From the NCBI GenBank assembly GCA_019638615.1, contig JAHBTL010000006.1:62001-126000 (forward strand): a stretch of DNA of 64,000 nt, in the 5' to 3' direction. The DNA comes from Chitinophagaceae bacterium. GTDB lineage: Bacteria; Bacteroidota; Bacteroidia; Chitinophagales; Chitinophagaceae. Each line of letters begins with the position of its first letter. Within the stretch, counting starts at the first letter, position 1. Made by a program: the position numbers and the translations under genes. The notes below the pieces were generated by a model, which was given only the letters and a program-made list of their open reading frames with translations, did no database searches and was not told where the DNA came from. Of this stretch, positions 8,667 to 17,840 are shown piece after piece.

Positions 8667-10184
8667 TCGCAAAAATATCAACATTCGTTTTTCGTGCAAA
8701 GAAGTATCTATTTATCGTTCATATTTACCTGTTTTATTCTCCCTGTTCTTTTTGCCGAAACATACTATGTGTCGGCAACAGGAGATGATCTGAATGACGG
8801 CAGCCTTTCATTACCATGGAAAACTATTGCAAGGGTCAACCGGCAGCAGCTTCAGCCCGGCGATAGTGTATTACTCAGGAGAAATGATACTTTCAGGGGC
8901 AACCTTATTCCCCGCAGCGGCAACGCCAATGCGTATATATTTTACGGCGCTTACGGAAAGGGAAATAAGCCCTTGTTGCTTGGCTCGGTAAATAGATCGC
9001 GTAAAGCCGACTGGAAAAGCATCGGAAAAAATCTCTGGCAAACCTCCGGCGTATTTTTGAGCGGTACTACCGGCACAGCAGATGCCGGTAATATCATTTT
9101 CAACAATGAAGAAGTTTGTGGATGGAAGCTGTCTTCAAAAGAATTATTACAAAAGCAGGGCGACTTCTATTCGGATACAAAAAACGCGGCGGTGGTACTT
9201 TATTCTGTTGTCAATCCGGGTGCGTTTTACAGCAATATAGAAATAGCGCTCAAAAAAAACGGGATTGATCAATCGTTTAAATCGTTCATTATTTACCAGG
9301 ATATTGATATAAGATACACTGCAGCGCATGGCATAGGCGGAACAAAATGTAATAATATCATCATCCGGGATATGGATTTTTCCTTTATCGGAGGCGGCTA
9401 TCATGAAGGGGTAATACGATACGGCAACGGAGTGGAATTTTATGATGACGCACATGATAACATCGTGGAAAGATGCCGTTTCAACCAGGTATACGATGTG
9501 GCAATGACGCCACAAGGCAACCTCGACAATTACAAAGTATACAATATTATTTTCCGCAATAATATAGTTACCAATTGCGAACAGTCTTTTGAATTCTGGG
9601 CGAGAGGAAAAAACGCCCTTGCGGAGTATATTTATTTTATCAACAATACCTGTTTAGACGTTGGCTTGACCTGGGCGCATGAACAGCGGGAAAAATATGT
9701 AACCGCCCACCTGCTTTTTTGGGGATCCAGTGCCCACTATAGCAACCTCTACATCTGTAATAACATTTTCTATAATAGCCGGAAAGCCGGGATATTTGAA
9801 GCGTCTTCCAGGCTGCATAACCTGCAGAAACCAAACGTCATCATTGATTACAACTGCTGGTATATAGCAGATACCGCTTCAATGCTCGCAACAGTAACAG
9901 GCTGGAAAAGAGGTACCCCCAATATTCCCGCAGTAAGCTACATCACATTCAGTAATTACAAACAACAGACGGGGCAGGATGAACATTCATTCTTCGAAGA
10001 TCCCAGGCTTGATATTCATTTACGACCCATGCCCGGGTCTCCCTGCATTGGAAAAGGCGCAAAAATGGATCCTGTAATAAATGACCCTACAGGAAGCTAT
10101 AAAAGCGTACAGGATACTTATACTATCGGCGCTTTGGAAGCGGAACCCGTAAAAGCATCTGCAACAACTATACATACATTATGA
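8643..10184 (+). CDS. Secreted right-handed beta-helix protein, polysaccharide lyase-like
   Basis: The 513-residue product begins its mature part with ETYYVSATGDDLNDGS and PWKTIARVN, the usual opening of Bacteroidota parallel beta-helix proteins, then shows repeated short strands rich in Asn, Ile and Val (NNIIIRDMDFS, YNIIFRNNIVTNCEQ, IYFINNTCLDVG), consistent with a beta-helix that binds or cleaves an acidic polysaccharide. No catalytic set can be assigned. The ATG at 8643 lies inside the right arm of an inverted repeat, and residues 1-8 are encoded by it; a GTG at 8694 gives a cleaner signal peptide (VQRSIYLSFIFTCFILPVLF), so the native start may be there. The stop overlaps the start of the next gene (ATGA), suggesting translational coupling. 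Confidence 0.8.
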   Translation: MTTFLVSPSQKYQHSFFVQRSIYLSFIFTCFILPVLFAETYYVSATGDDLNDGSLSLPWKTIARVNRQQLQPGDSVLLRRNDTFRGNLIPRSGNANAYIFYGAYGKGNKPLLLGSVNRSRKADWKSIGKNLWQTSGVFLSGTTGTADAGNIIFNNEEVCGWKLSSKELLQKQGDFYSDTKNAAVVLYSVVNPGAFYSNIEIALKKNGIDQSFKSFIIYQDIDIRYTAAHGIGGTKCNNIIIRDMDFSFIGGGYHEGVIRYGNGVEFYDDAHDNIVERCRFNQVYDVAMTPQGNLDNYKVYNIIFRNNIVTNCEQSFEFWARGKNALAEYIYFINNTCLDVGLTWAHEQREKYVTAHLLFWGSSAHYSNLYICNNIFYNSRKAGIFEASSRLHNLQKPNVIIDYNCWYIADTASMLATVTGWKRGTPNIPAVSYITFSNYKQQTGQDEHSFFEDPRLDIHLRPMPGSPCIGKGAKMDPVINDPTGSYKSVQDTYTIGALEAEPVKASATTIHTL

Positions 10185-12184
10185 AACCGGCAACATACAT
10201 TAGCGCGCTCATTATTTTTTTCGGTATCCATGCCGGCAGCGTAATGTCGCAAAACATTATAAAGGTAGCGCCTGTATTCGGCGATAATATGGTATTGCAA
10301 AGGCAGAAGCCGGTTAAAATATGGGGAGAAAGTAAAAGCAGGCATCGATTTACGGTAAGCTTTAAAGGAGAAACCAAACAGGTACAACCTGATCGCCAGG
10401 GTAAATGGTCGGTAATATTCAAACCATCGGAAGCCGGCGGTCCTTATGAAATGCATTTTTCAGGAGAAGAAAGTTTCTCTTTACGGAATATTCTTGTGGG
10501 GGATGTGTGGTTTTGTTCGGGGCAATCGAATATGGAATGGCGGGCTATGTTGGCATTCAACGGCGGATACGAACTAAAACATGCCAACTATCCGCAAATA
10601 AGAAACTTTCATGTTGAGCCCAACACCAGCGGTACGCCGCAAAATACACTTGCTTCCGGTGCATGGCAGGTTTGCACGCCTGAGAACACGGCATCCTTTT
10701 CTGCTGTCGCTTATTTTTTTGCGAGGAATATTCATCTTACAGAAAAAGTGCCTATTGGTATCATCAATGCTTCCTGGGGCGGTACAGCCATTCAGTCATG
10801 GACAAGCGCAGAAAGTTTAATAAATCATCCTGATTACCGCGAGCAGATACAAAAGCTGATTGCCGACAAGGGAACGCCACAGGATTATGATAGCCTGCAG
10901 CAAAAAGCAGCAGTTCAATACAAAGTTTGGGAAAACAAAATTCAGCAGGCAGACAGCGGCTACCTGCAAAAATGGTATTCACCGGACTATGATGCCACCC
11001 ATTGGAGCACTTTAATAGCGCCCGGCTACTGGGAAAACCAGGGACTAAAAGATTTTGACGGGGTGGTATGGCTGCGCAAAGCATTTGATGTACCGAAGCG
11101 CATGGCAAACCGTGAGCTGGTGGTAAACCTGGAAATACTCAGCGACTATGACCTGACATTCTTTAACGGGAAGTTTATAGGGGCAGTTGCCTGGGATAAC
11201 GGAAGAAGGATCTACCGTGTGCCGGCATCACTGGTGAAGGCGGGTACAAATAATATTACCATCAGGCTGTTCAACAAAAAAGGAGAAGGCGGTTTTAAAA
11301 GTACAACCGCTACTGAGCTTTACATAAGAGAGTTGATTGAATCCAACCATCCATTACTCATTCCGTTATCAGGCGAATGGCAATACAAGCCATCTCTTCC
11401 TGTTACGGCCATTCCACCGCAGCCGGCTGCAGGTCCGGGGCACAGTATGCCTACATCCATTTACCACGGCATGGTATATCCCTTCAGGGACCTGGCTTTA
11501 AAAGGATTTTTGTGGTACCAGGGGGAGAGCAATAACAGCAGGGCTTATCAATACCGCACATTAATAGGTCCTTTGATAGAAGGCTGGCGCAAACAATTCA
11601 ACCAGGGCGATCTTCCCTTCCTGTATGTGCAGTTATCAGCGTTTGGTGCTATAAAATCAGAACCCGTGGGAAGCAGTTGGGCTGAGTTGCGGGAATCGCA
11701 GGGTGCAGCGCTTCAGTTGCCTAATACAGGTATGGCGGTAACCTGGGATATCGGCAATCCTTTTGATGTTCATCCTCCCGATAAACAAACTGTTGGTTAC
11801 AGGCTTGCCATGGAAGCGGAAAAGCTGGTATACGGCAAACCAGGTATTCAGACTTCTCCTACCTATAGATCAATGGCTATAGAAGGCAACAGGATCCGTA
11901 TATCATTCAATAATGCAGGCAATGGATTAATGACGAAGAATGGCGATGTAAAAGGGTTTGCTATTGCCGGCGCCGATCAAAAGTTTGTTTTTGCGAAAGC
12001 TATTATCGAAGGAAAGGATGTTATTGTATGGAATGACAATGTCAGCAGCCCGGTAGCGGTAAGATTTGCCTGGACGGAAAGCCCTAAAGAAAGTTTTGGC
12101 GCCAACCTGTATAATACGGGAGGCTTTCCCGCATCGCCCTTCAGAACGGATGACTGGGAAGCGATAAGCAAAGACTGGAGATGA
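10181..12184 (+). CDS. Sialate O-acetylesterase-like SGNH carbohydrate esterase
   Basis: This 667-residue exported enzyme is predicted to remove O-acetyl groups from a glycan. A signal peptide (ISALIIFFGIHAGSVMSQ) precedes the usual family opening (VFGDNMVLQRQKPVKIWG). The nucleophile motif is GQSNMEW with Ser as catalytic residue; GGTAIQSW, FLWYQGESN and DVHPPDK (with the C-terminal catalytic His) are the other conserved blocks. A galactose-binding-like insert occupies roughly residues 270-380. The ATG overlaps the stop of the beta-helix gene by four bases. The name sialate esterase is a family label; in SusC/D loci these enzymes act on many acetylated plant or microbial glycans. Confidence 0.9.
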   Translation: MKPATYISALIIFFGIHAGSVMSQNIIKVAPVFGDNMVLQRQKPVKIWGESKSRHRFTVSFKGETKQVQPDRQGKWSVIFKPSEAGGPYEMHFSGEESFSLRNILVGDVWFCSGQSNMEWRAMLAFNGGYELKHANYPQIRNFHVEPNTSGTPQNTLASGAWQVCTPENTASFSAVAYFFARNIHLTEKVPIGIINASWGGTAIQSWTSAESLINHPDYREQIQKLIADKGTPQDYDSLQQKAAVQYKVWENKIQQADSGYLQKWYSPDYDATHWSTLIAPGYWENQGLKDFDGVVWLRKAFDVPKRMANRELVVNLEILSDYDLTFFNGKFIGAVAWDNGRRIYRVPASLVKAGTNNITIRLFNKKGEGGFKSTTATELYIRELIESNHPLLIPLSGEWQYKPSLPVTAIPPQPAAGPGHSMPTSIYHGMVYPFRDLALKGFLWYQGESNNSRAYQYRTLIGPLIEGWRKQFNQGDLPFLYVQLSAFGAIKSEPVGSSWAELRESQGAALQLPNTGMAVTWDIGNPFDVHPPDKQTVGYRLAMEAEKLVYGKPGIQTSPTYRSMAIEGNRIRISFNNAGNGLMTKNGDVKGFAIAGADQKFVFAKAIIEGKDVIVWNDNVSSPVAVRFAWTESPKESFGANLYNTGGFPASPFRTDDWEAISKDWR

Positions 12185-12210
12185 TATGATGTTCCTGCTC
12201 AGATAAGTGC

Positions 12211-14184
12211 TTACCCTTCCTTACCCTTCTCTTCCAGCTCCATCAGCTTTTCAAACACTTTTTCGTATTCGTTGTTGGTGGCTTCAAATGTGGCGGTAAT
12301 TTTTTTATATTCCGATTCCGTGGTGAGGAATTTATTTTTATCGGAATATATTTCAGGCAATGCCAGTTGCTCTTCCAGTTTCTTTTTTTGTTGTGTGAGG
12401 GTTACTAATTTTTCTTCTAATTGCTGCAGGTTGCGTTGCTGCTTTTGCAGCTCTTTTTTCATTTCTTTGTCTATCGGGGCATTGGGTTTGGCAGCAGGCT
12501 GCGGCTTCACCTCAACAGGCTTTGGCTCAGGCTGTTTCTTCTCCTGCCGGGGTTGAACCGGATTTTGTTTAGCCGCCTCCGCTTTTTTCCTGTCTTTCCA
12601 TTCCATCCATTCATCGTATCCCCCGGCAAAATCCTTTATTTCATAATGATCAATTTCCCATATCCGGTTGGCAGTTTTTGAAATAAAATGACGATCATGG
12701 CTTACCAGTATCAGGCTGCCCTGGTATTTATTCAATGCCTCGATCAGGAGGTCTATAGACAAAAGGTCGAGGTGGTTGGTAGGCTCGTCAAGAATGAGAA
12801 AGTTAGCCTTGCTTACAATGGTTTTTGCCAATGCTACTCTTGCTTTTTCGCCGCCGCTTAATACCCTGATTTTTTTATCAACGTCTTCACCGCTGAATAA
12901 AAAGCATCCCAGCAAAGTACGCAGTTCCTGCTCCGTTTTCTGGCTGCCGCAATTTTTCATTTCTTCCAGCAGTGTTTGCTGAATGTTCAGCGCTTCCAGT
13001 TGGTGCTGTGCGTAAAAGCTTTCTTCAACATTGTGTCCCCAGATCCTTTCTCCTTCAAATGACTCGGTGCCTGCCACAATGCGCAGCAGTGTGGATTTAC
13101 CCTTACCGTTGGCTCCTATCAAAGCTATTTTATCGCCACGGTTTATTTCGGCGGCGGTATCTTCCACAATTTTGATGTTGCCGAACTTTTTGGTGACATG
13201 TTTTAATGTGCAGATCACTTTACCCGGGATTTTATCCACCTGGAAATTGATCCTGATCTCGGGCCGGTCTACAGATACGTCTTCAATTCTTTCCAGCTTA
13301 TCCAGCCTTTTCATGGCGCTCTGCGCGGCAGCGGCCTTGGTAGCTTTGGCGCGGAAACGTTCTATGAACCGCTCCTGCTGGCGAATATATTCCTGCTGGT
13401 TTTCGAAAGCCCTTTGCTGCAATTCAAGCCGCATGTTTTTTTCTACTTCATAGAAGTCGAAATTGCCATTATAAAAATGCAACTGTTGCTGGTACAGTTC
13501 CACTATTTTGGTAACCATCCGGTTGAGAAAGTACTTGTCGTGACTTACAATTACAACAGCGCCCTTATAATGTACCAGGTATTTTTCCAGCCATTCTATG
13601 GAGGGAAGATCAAGGTGATTCGTGGGCTCATCCAGCAAAAGCAGGTCGGGCTGCTGCAATATCATTTTAGCAAGTAGCACACGCATGCGCCAGCCTCCGC
13701 TGAATTCTTTGTAGGGACGCTGCAGATCTGCATTCGCAAAGCCAAGTCCCTGCAATACTTCTTCTGTTTGGTGATGGATGTTGTAACCGCCCAGTGTATC
13801 CAGTTCATGCAGCTTGTCTGAATACTCATGCACCAGCGCTTCGTTATCATGTTCTTTTTCAAGCCGGTTGCCCAGCTCTTCAATTTGTTTTTCTAACTGC
13901 AGTATTTTTTCAAAAGCGCTGAGCGCTACCTGTAAAATCGATTCATTTGTGTCAAAGCTCAGCAGGTCCTGGTGAAGGTAGCCGATGCTGGTTCCCCTTC
14001 CTCTTTCCACGCTGCCGGCAGAAGGCTGGTATTCCCCTACCAATACTTTCAGCAGGGTCGATTTCCCGGTACCGTTGTATCCTATTAAGCCAATCCGTTC
14101 GTTGGGTTGTATGTGCCAGGTGGCATTTTCTACAATGGTTCTTGCTCCAAATTCAAACGTAACATCCTGCAGTCCTGCGAGCAT
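12211..14184 (-). CDS. ABC-F family ATPase (ribosome-associated translation factor type)
   Basis: This is a soluble protein of 657 residues with two ABC domains and no membrane segment. Walker A motifs are GYNGTGKST (near residue 35) and GANGKGKST; signature and Walker B regions read FSGGWRMR/LLLLDEPTNHLDL and LSGGEKAR/FLILDEPTNHLDL. The inter-domain linker is basic and helical (AFENQQEYIRQQERFIERFR), and the C-terminal hundred or so residues are a Lys/Glu/Gln-rich coiled coil after a Pro-rich spacer. ABC-F proteins bind the ribosomal E site and act on stalled ribosomes or in antibiotic protection; nothing here points to resistance. The gene starts 14 bases after the DUF2723 gene and is likely in the same transcript. 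Confidence 0.93.
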   Translation of the reverse strand: MLAGLQDVTFEFGARTIVENATWHIQPNERIGLIGYNGTGKSTLLKVLVGEYQPSAGSVERGRGTSIGYLHQDLLSFDTNESILQVALSAFEKILQLEKQIEELGNRLEKEHDNEALVHEYSDKLHELDTLGGYNIHHQTEEVLQGLGFANADLQRPYKEFSGGWRMRVLLAKMILQQPDLLLLDEPTNHLDLPSIEWLEKYLVHYKGAVVIVSHDKYFLNRMVTKIVELYQQQLHFYNGNFDFYEVEKNMRLELQQRAFENQQEYIRQQERFIERFRAKATKAAAAQSAMKRLDKLERIEDVSVDRPEIRINFQVDKIPGKVICTLKHVTKKFGNIKIVEDTAAEINRGDKIALIGANGKGKSTLLRIVAGTESFEGERIWGHNVEESFYAQHQLEALNIQQTLLEEMKNCGSQKTEQELRTLLGCFLFSGEDVDKKIRVLSGGEKARVALAKTIVSKANFLILDEPTNHLDLLSIDLLIEALNKYQGSLILVSHDRHFISKTANRIWEIDHYEIKDFAGGYDEWMEWKDRKKAEAAKQNPVQPRQEKKQPEPKPVEVKPQPAAKPNAPIDKEMKKELQKQQRNLQQLEEKLVTLTQQKKKLEEQLALPEIYSDKNKFLTTESEYKKITATFEATNNEYEKVFEKLMELEEKGKEG

Positions 14185-14198
14185 AATCCAATAGTTCC

Positions 14199-17100
14199 TT
14201 ATTTTTTGGCAGCGCTGTCTGGTTTTACCGCAGGGCTGTCTGTATTAATAATAGCGGGTGTTTCAGGGGTTGCGGCAGCCGGCTTATATTTCGTTTCCAG
14301 GAATGCCAGATAGTTTTGTACCCGGAATGACTGGTCAATTTCACCGAATATACTCCGTTGCTTTCTGCTCAATCCGTCCCCGCTGCCTTCCTGCATATGC
14401 TGCATTAATTCCTGGACCGGCATGTTTCCTAAAGCTGCGTAATACCGTATCTGTTCTTCCAGGTCTTTTTTCACTGCTTTCAGCAACCGGTCGCCCAGTT
14501 CATTGTAATCAGCTTTGTAAGCAGCTTCCATCATTGAAATGCTTACTATATTGTGCTGGTTGCTGCGGCTTGTCATTCCATAAGGCATATTATTGGGATC
14601 CATTCCTTTATCTACTTTCTCCAGCAATTGCTTTGCCTGTTCCTTCCTGCCATCATCGGCCATACTTTCGGCAGCGGCTGCATATGCCTGGCGAATGGTC
14701 AGTAAATGGCGGCGATTCTCTTCATCGAAATATACCCCGGGAACATTGGCATTACCAAAAGCAAATTTTTTCATCATGTTGTCGTAGGCAACATCATTGT
14801 TCATTGCAGTTCCACCCTGCAGGTTTTGCTTAGGTTGTACGGGAACCAGCCGGTAGCTTAATCCATCGGCGCGCAGGTATTGTGCAAAGCCCAGCTCACT
14901 GAAAGGTGATGTGAAATAAATAGGGCGCTTCCATTTATTTGCCGCTATTACATTTAATATCGCCAGGTCGTTTTTCATGAGCGGGCTTTTGTTTGCCGGA
15001 AGATCAAAACGCATTTCACTCAACACAATATCATTGGCATTTACGGTTCCGTTCGAACGAACCAGCGCGCTGTCAACCGGTACGCTGAGTTTCCGTGTAG
15101 GGAAAGAGTTATACGCATTATCAGGACCGTAATTGATCATGTGTGCGGGGTCATCACTCCCAATTATTTTGGTCAATACTTCGTCAAGATAAATATACTG
15201 GTTTTGAGGAATGTTAGGATTGGCGTTAAAATAAACCGCATTGCGTTTGTCGCCCTCTATCTTTTCAGGCCCCCAGAGTAAATCAACAGGATCGCTGTCG
15301 TTTATTTTGTACCGGAGCTCATTAATATACCAGTCTATACCCAGCAGGCTATAGTTAACGACCCGGATATCGGGACGAACGCCTTCTACTTCCTGCGCAT
15401 ACCACAACGGATATGTATCATTATCGCCAAAGGTGAATAAAATGGCGTTGGGTGCACAGCTTTCAAGATAGTCTTTCGCTAAATCAGGGGCAAGCCGTTT
15501 TTTGCTTCTGTCATGATCATCCCATTCCTGGAAGCCCATGATAACCGGCACTGCCAGCATACAAATAAGCGCAGCGGCATATCCTGCCAGTCTGGAGCTC
15601 ATTAGTTTCGATAACCATTCTTTTACCATCATCAGCCCGATACCGATCCATACGGCAAATGCATAAAAGGAGCCCGCAAATGCATAATCGCGTTCACGGG
15701 GCTGAGGACCCGCCATATTCAAATAAAATACGATGGCAAACCCGGTAAAAAAGAACAGCAGGAAGTTTACAATAAAATCTCCGCGGTGTTTTTTATAATG
15801 ATAAAACAAGCCGATCAATCCCAATATCAGCGGCAAAGCAAGCAGCTTATTATTGGCTTTATTTTTCTTCAGGCTTTCGGGCATTTTACTCTGGTCGCCA
15901 AGGAATACATTGTCTACAAAGGAAATGCCGGTAAGCGTATTGCCATCGCGTACCCCCGAAATACCCTGCAGGTCGTTTTGCTTGCCAACAAAGTTCCATC
16001 CAAAATACCGGAGATACATCCAGCCGATCTGGTAACCGATCGCCCACCTGATGTTATCGATATAGGTGGGTTTCTCATCTTTATCAAGCCCCAGCCAGCT
16101 CCTGTAAAAGTTCGCATGCCCCTGGTCGTTGCTGGCATCCCAAATGCGGGGAAGGAACATCATGTCTTCCGGTTCGTATCGGAACTCATAATTTTTGCCA
16201 ATGTTGATGTATTTTTTGTCTCCTTTTTGCCAGCGGTATCCTTTTTCTTTTACATCAGGAGTGCCATCAGGGTTTCTTTTGATATCGGCAGCAAATGTTT
16301 GACCGTATATCAAAGGGAAATCACCGTATTGTTCGCGCCCCAGGTAACCTACCAAGCTCATTGGATTGTCCACATTATACATATCTACCGAAGGGTTCGC
16401 CGAGGAACGGATCATGGTGGTAAGATAGGTTGAATAACCAATGAGCATAAAGGCGAAGCACCATAGTCCCAGCTTGAGGAAGCTTAATATCCTGGCTCTA
16501 TAGTTATATGCGCCGTATATAGCCAGTGCTGTGCCGCCGGCAAATAAAAGAAAGGTCAGGAAAGAGGTGATAAAAGGAAAAGCGAAGAGAAAAATAAAAA
16601 CCGTTAACCAGATGGCAAACCCGGTAAATTTATTCATCAGCTTATCTGCCCAGCGGATTCCTATTGCAATTACAACTGCTAACAGTACCAGATAGGTAGC
16701 AAAACCGGAGAAGAAAGGCATCCCCAGCCCATTTACAAACCAGCGGTCAAAAATGCCCGATCCGGTAATGGTGTATTGTATAACGAATTTTTGTACAAAT
16801 CCCGTAAGGATACAGCCTACTATAAATGCCCAAAATATACCCCAGCCCGTTGTTTTGTATCTTTTAAAGTAGTACACCATTACAATGGCAGGGATGGTAA
16901 GCAGGTTCAGAAGATGTATGCCTATAGAAAGGCCTATTACATAAAAGATCAGCACAATCCACCTGTCGGCGCCGGTTTCATCCGCGGCATGTTCCCATTT
17001 TAATATCATCCAGAATACCAGGGCAGTAAGAAAAGAAGAGGCAGCGTATACTTCACCCTCTACGGCGCTGTACCACATGGAATCGCTGAAGGTGAACGCG

Positions 17101-17492
17101 AGCGCGCCCACTACACCGGCAGCCATAATGGTAAATACCTGATCCCCGGTTAATGCAACTGCCGGGTTTCCTTTTTGATATATTTTTCTTGTAAAGTGAG
17201 TAATGGTCCAAAAAAGAAAGAGAATGGTAAATCCGCTGGCAAGGGCGCTCATAATATTTACGGCCTTCGCGGCTGTAAGCGGGTTGTCGCCAAATAAAAC
17301 AATAAATATACGCCCCGTGATCACAAACAGGGGAGCTCCCGGCGGGTGGGGTATCTGAAGCTTAAAGCAACTGGCTACAAACTCGCCGCAATCCCAAAGG
17401 CTGCCGCTTAACTCAGCAGTGAGTATATATACTGCGCAAGCAATTACGCAAACAATCCATCCTGTAATGTTGTTGATCTTGTTGAAATTCAT
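14199..17492 (-). CDS. DUF2723 family multi-spanning membrane protein (TMEM260/GT-C type)
   Basis: The product is about 1097 residues from the ATG at 17492; a longer frame from 17549 adds 19 residues before the natural MNFNKINNITGW start. The N-terminal half has about a dozen hydrophobic helices and the DUF2723 hallmark (ELSGSLWDCGEFVASCFKL, then PHPPGAPLF), in which acidic residues after the first helix resemble the active-site region of GT-C glycosyltransferases. The C-terminal half is soluble and likely periplasmic (contains NAILFTFGDNDTYPLWYAQE). The eukaryotic relative TMEM260 is a protein O-mannosyltransferase, so a role in protein glycosylation is plausible but unproved. It is divergent from the glycosyltransferase/FkbM pair across a 348-base gap. 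Confidence 0.88.
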   Translation of the reverse strand: MNFNKINNITGWIVCVIACAVYILTAELSGSLWDCGEFVASCFKLQIPHPPGAPLFVITGRIFIVLFGDNPLTAAKAVNIMSALASGFTILFLFWTITHFTRKIYQKGNPAVALTGDQVFTIMAAGVVGALAFTFSDSMWYSAVEGEVYAASSFLTALVFWMILKWEHAADETGADRWIVLIFYVIGLSIGIHLLNLLTIPAIVMVYYFKRYKTTGWGIFWAFIVGCILTGFVQKFVIQYTITGSGIFDRWFVNGLGMPFFSGFATYLVLLAVVIAIGIRWADKLMNKFTGFAIWLTVFIFLFAFPFITSFLTFLLFAGGTALAIYGAYNYRARILSFLKLGLWCFAFMLIGYSTYLTTMIRSSANPSVDMYNVDNPMSLVGYLGREQYGDFPLIYGQTFAADIKRNPDGTPDVKEKGYRWQKGDKKYINIGKNYEFRYEPEDMMFLPRIWDASNDQGHANFYRSWLGLDKDEKPTYIDNIRWAIGYQIGWMYLRYFGWNFVGKQNDLQGISGVRDGNTLTGISFVDNVFLGDQSKMPESLKKNKANNKLLALPLILGLIGLFYHYKKHRGDFIVNFLLFFFTGFAIVFYLNMAGPQPRERDYAFAGSFYAFAVWIGIGLMMVKEWLSKLMSSRLAGYAAALICMLAVPVIMGFQEWDDHDRSKKRLAPDLAKDYLESCAPNAILFTFGDNDTYPLWYAQEVEGVRPDIRVVNYSLLGIDWYINELRYKINDSDPVDLLWGPEKIEGDKRNAVYFNANPNIPQNQYIYLDEVLTKIIGSDDPAHMINYGPDNAYNSFPTRKLSVPVDSALVRSNGTVNANDIVLSEMRFDLPANKSPLMKNDLAILNVIAANKWKRPIYFTSPFSELGFAQYLRADGLSYRLVPVQPKQNLQGGTAMNNDVAYDNMMKKFAFGNANVPGVYFDEENRRHLLTIRQAYAAAAESMADDGRKEQAKQLLEKVDKGMDPNNMPYGMTSRSNQHNIVSISMMEAAYKADYNELGDRLLKAVKKDLEEQIRYYAALGNMPVQELMQHMQEGSGDGLSRKQRSIFGEIDQSFRVQNYLAFLETKYKPAAATPETPAIINTDSPAVKPDSAAKK

Positions 17493-17840
17493 ATGAGTGT
17501 TGCCTTTAATAAGATTGGCAAACCTACAGGAATTTTGATAAGCTATCAAAAATACAGGTTGTTAATTTACTGTGGGTTATTCTGCTGTTCCGGGCGTATT
17601 TACCCCCGGTGGAAAAACAGGATAAATTACCTGCTTAACAACGGCTGAAAGAAGCATATTTAATTATTAATTCCTTCTTCCCGGCTTTTTGATGAAAGAG
17701 ACCCGCAAAAGCGGTAACACCTTATTGACATAAGAAGTATCTTGTTAAGGAAAGCTTTACAGTAGAGTTAAAAAACTATTTTATATTACAGCAGTATATT
17801 TCGATACCGTATAATAGTATTAGTAAAGAAAGAGTATTTC
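17493..17840. other. Divergent intergenic region between DUF2723 and glycosyltransferase genes
   Basis: This 348-base stretch has no credible reading frame. It should hold promoters in both directions: an exact TAnnTTTG match on the minus strand at 17547-17554, and a weak TATATTTC on the plus strand at 17795-17802, about 40 bases before the glycosyltransferase start. No repeat or structured RNA is apparent. Confidence 0.5.
17547..17554 (-). promoter_or_regulatory. Candidate -7 element of the DUF2723/ABC-F transcript
   Basis: Read on the minus strand the sequence is TATTTTTG, an exact match to the Bacteroidota -7 consensus TAnnTTTG, with a leader of roughly 50 bases to the ATG at 17492. No clear -33 TTTG is seen at the usual spacing. 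Confidence 0.35.

Noticed and set aside
15786-16433. Long plus-strand frame opposite the DUF2723 gene
   Set aside because: It is antisense to a well-supported membrane protein and has no coherent protein features.
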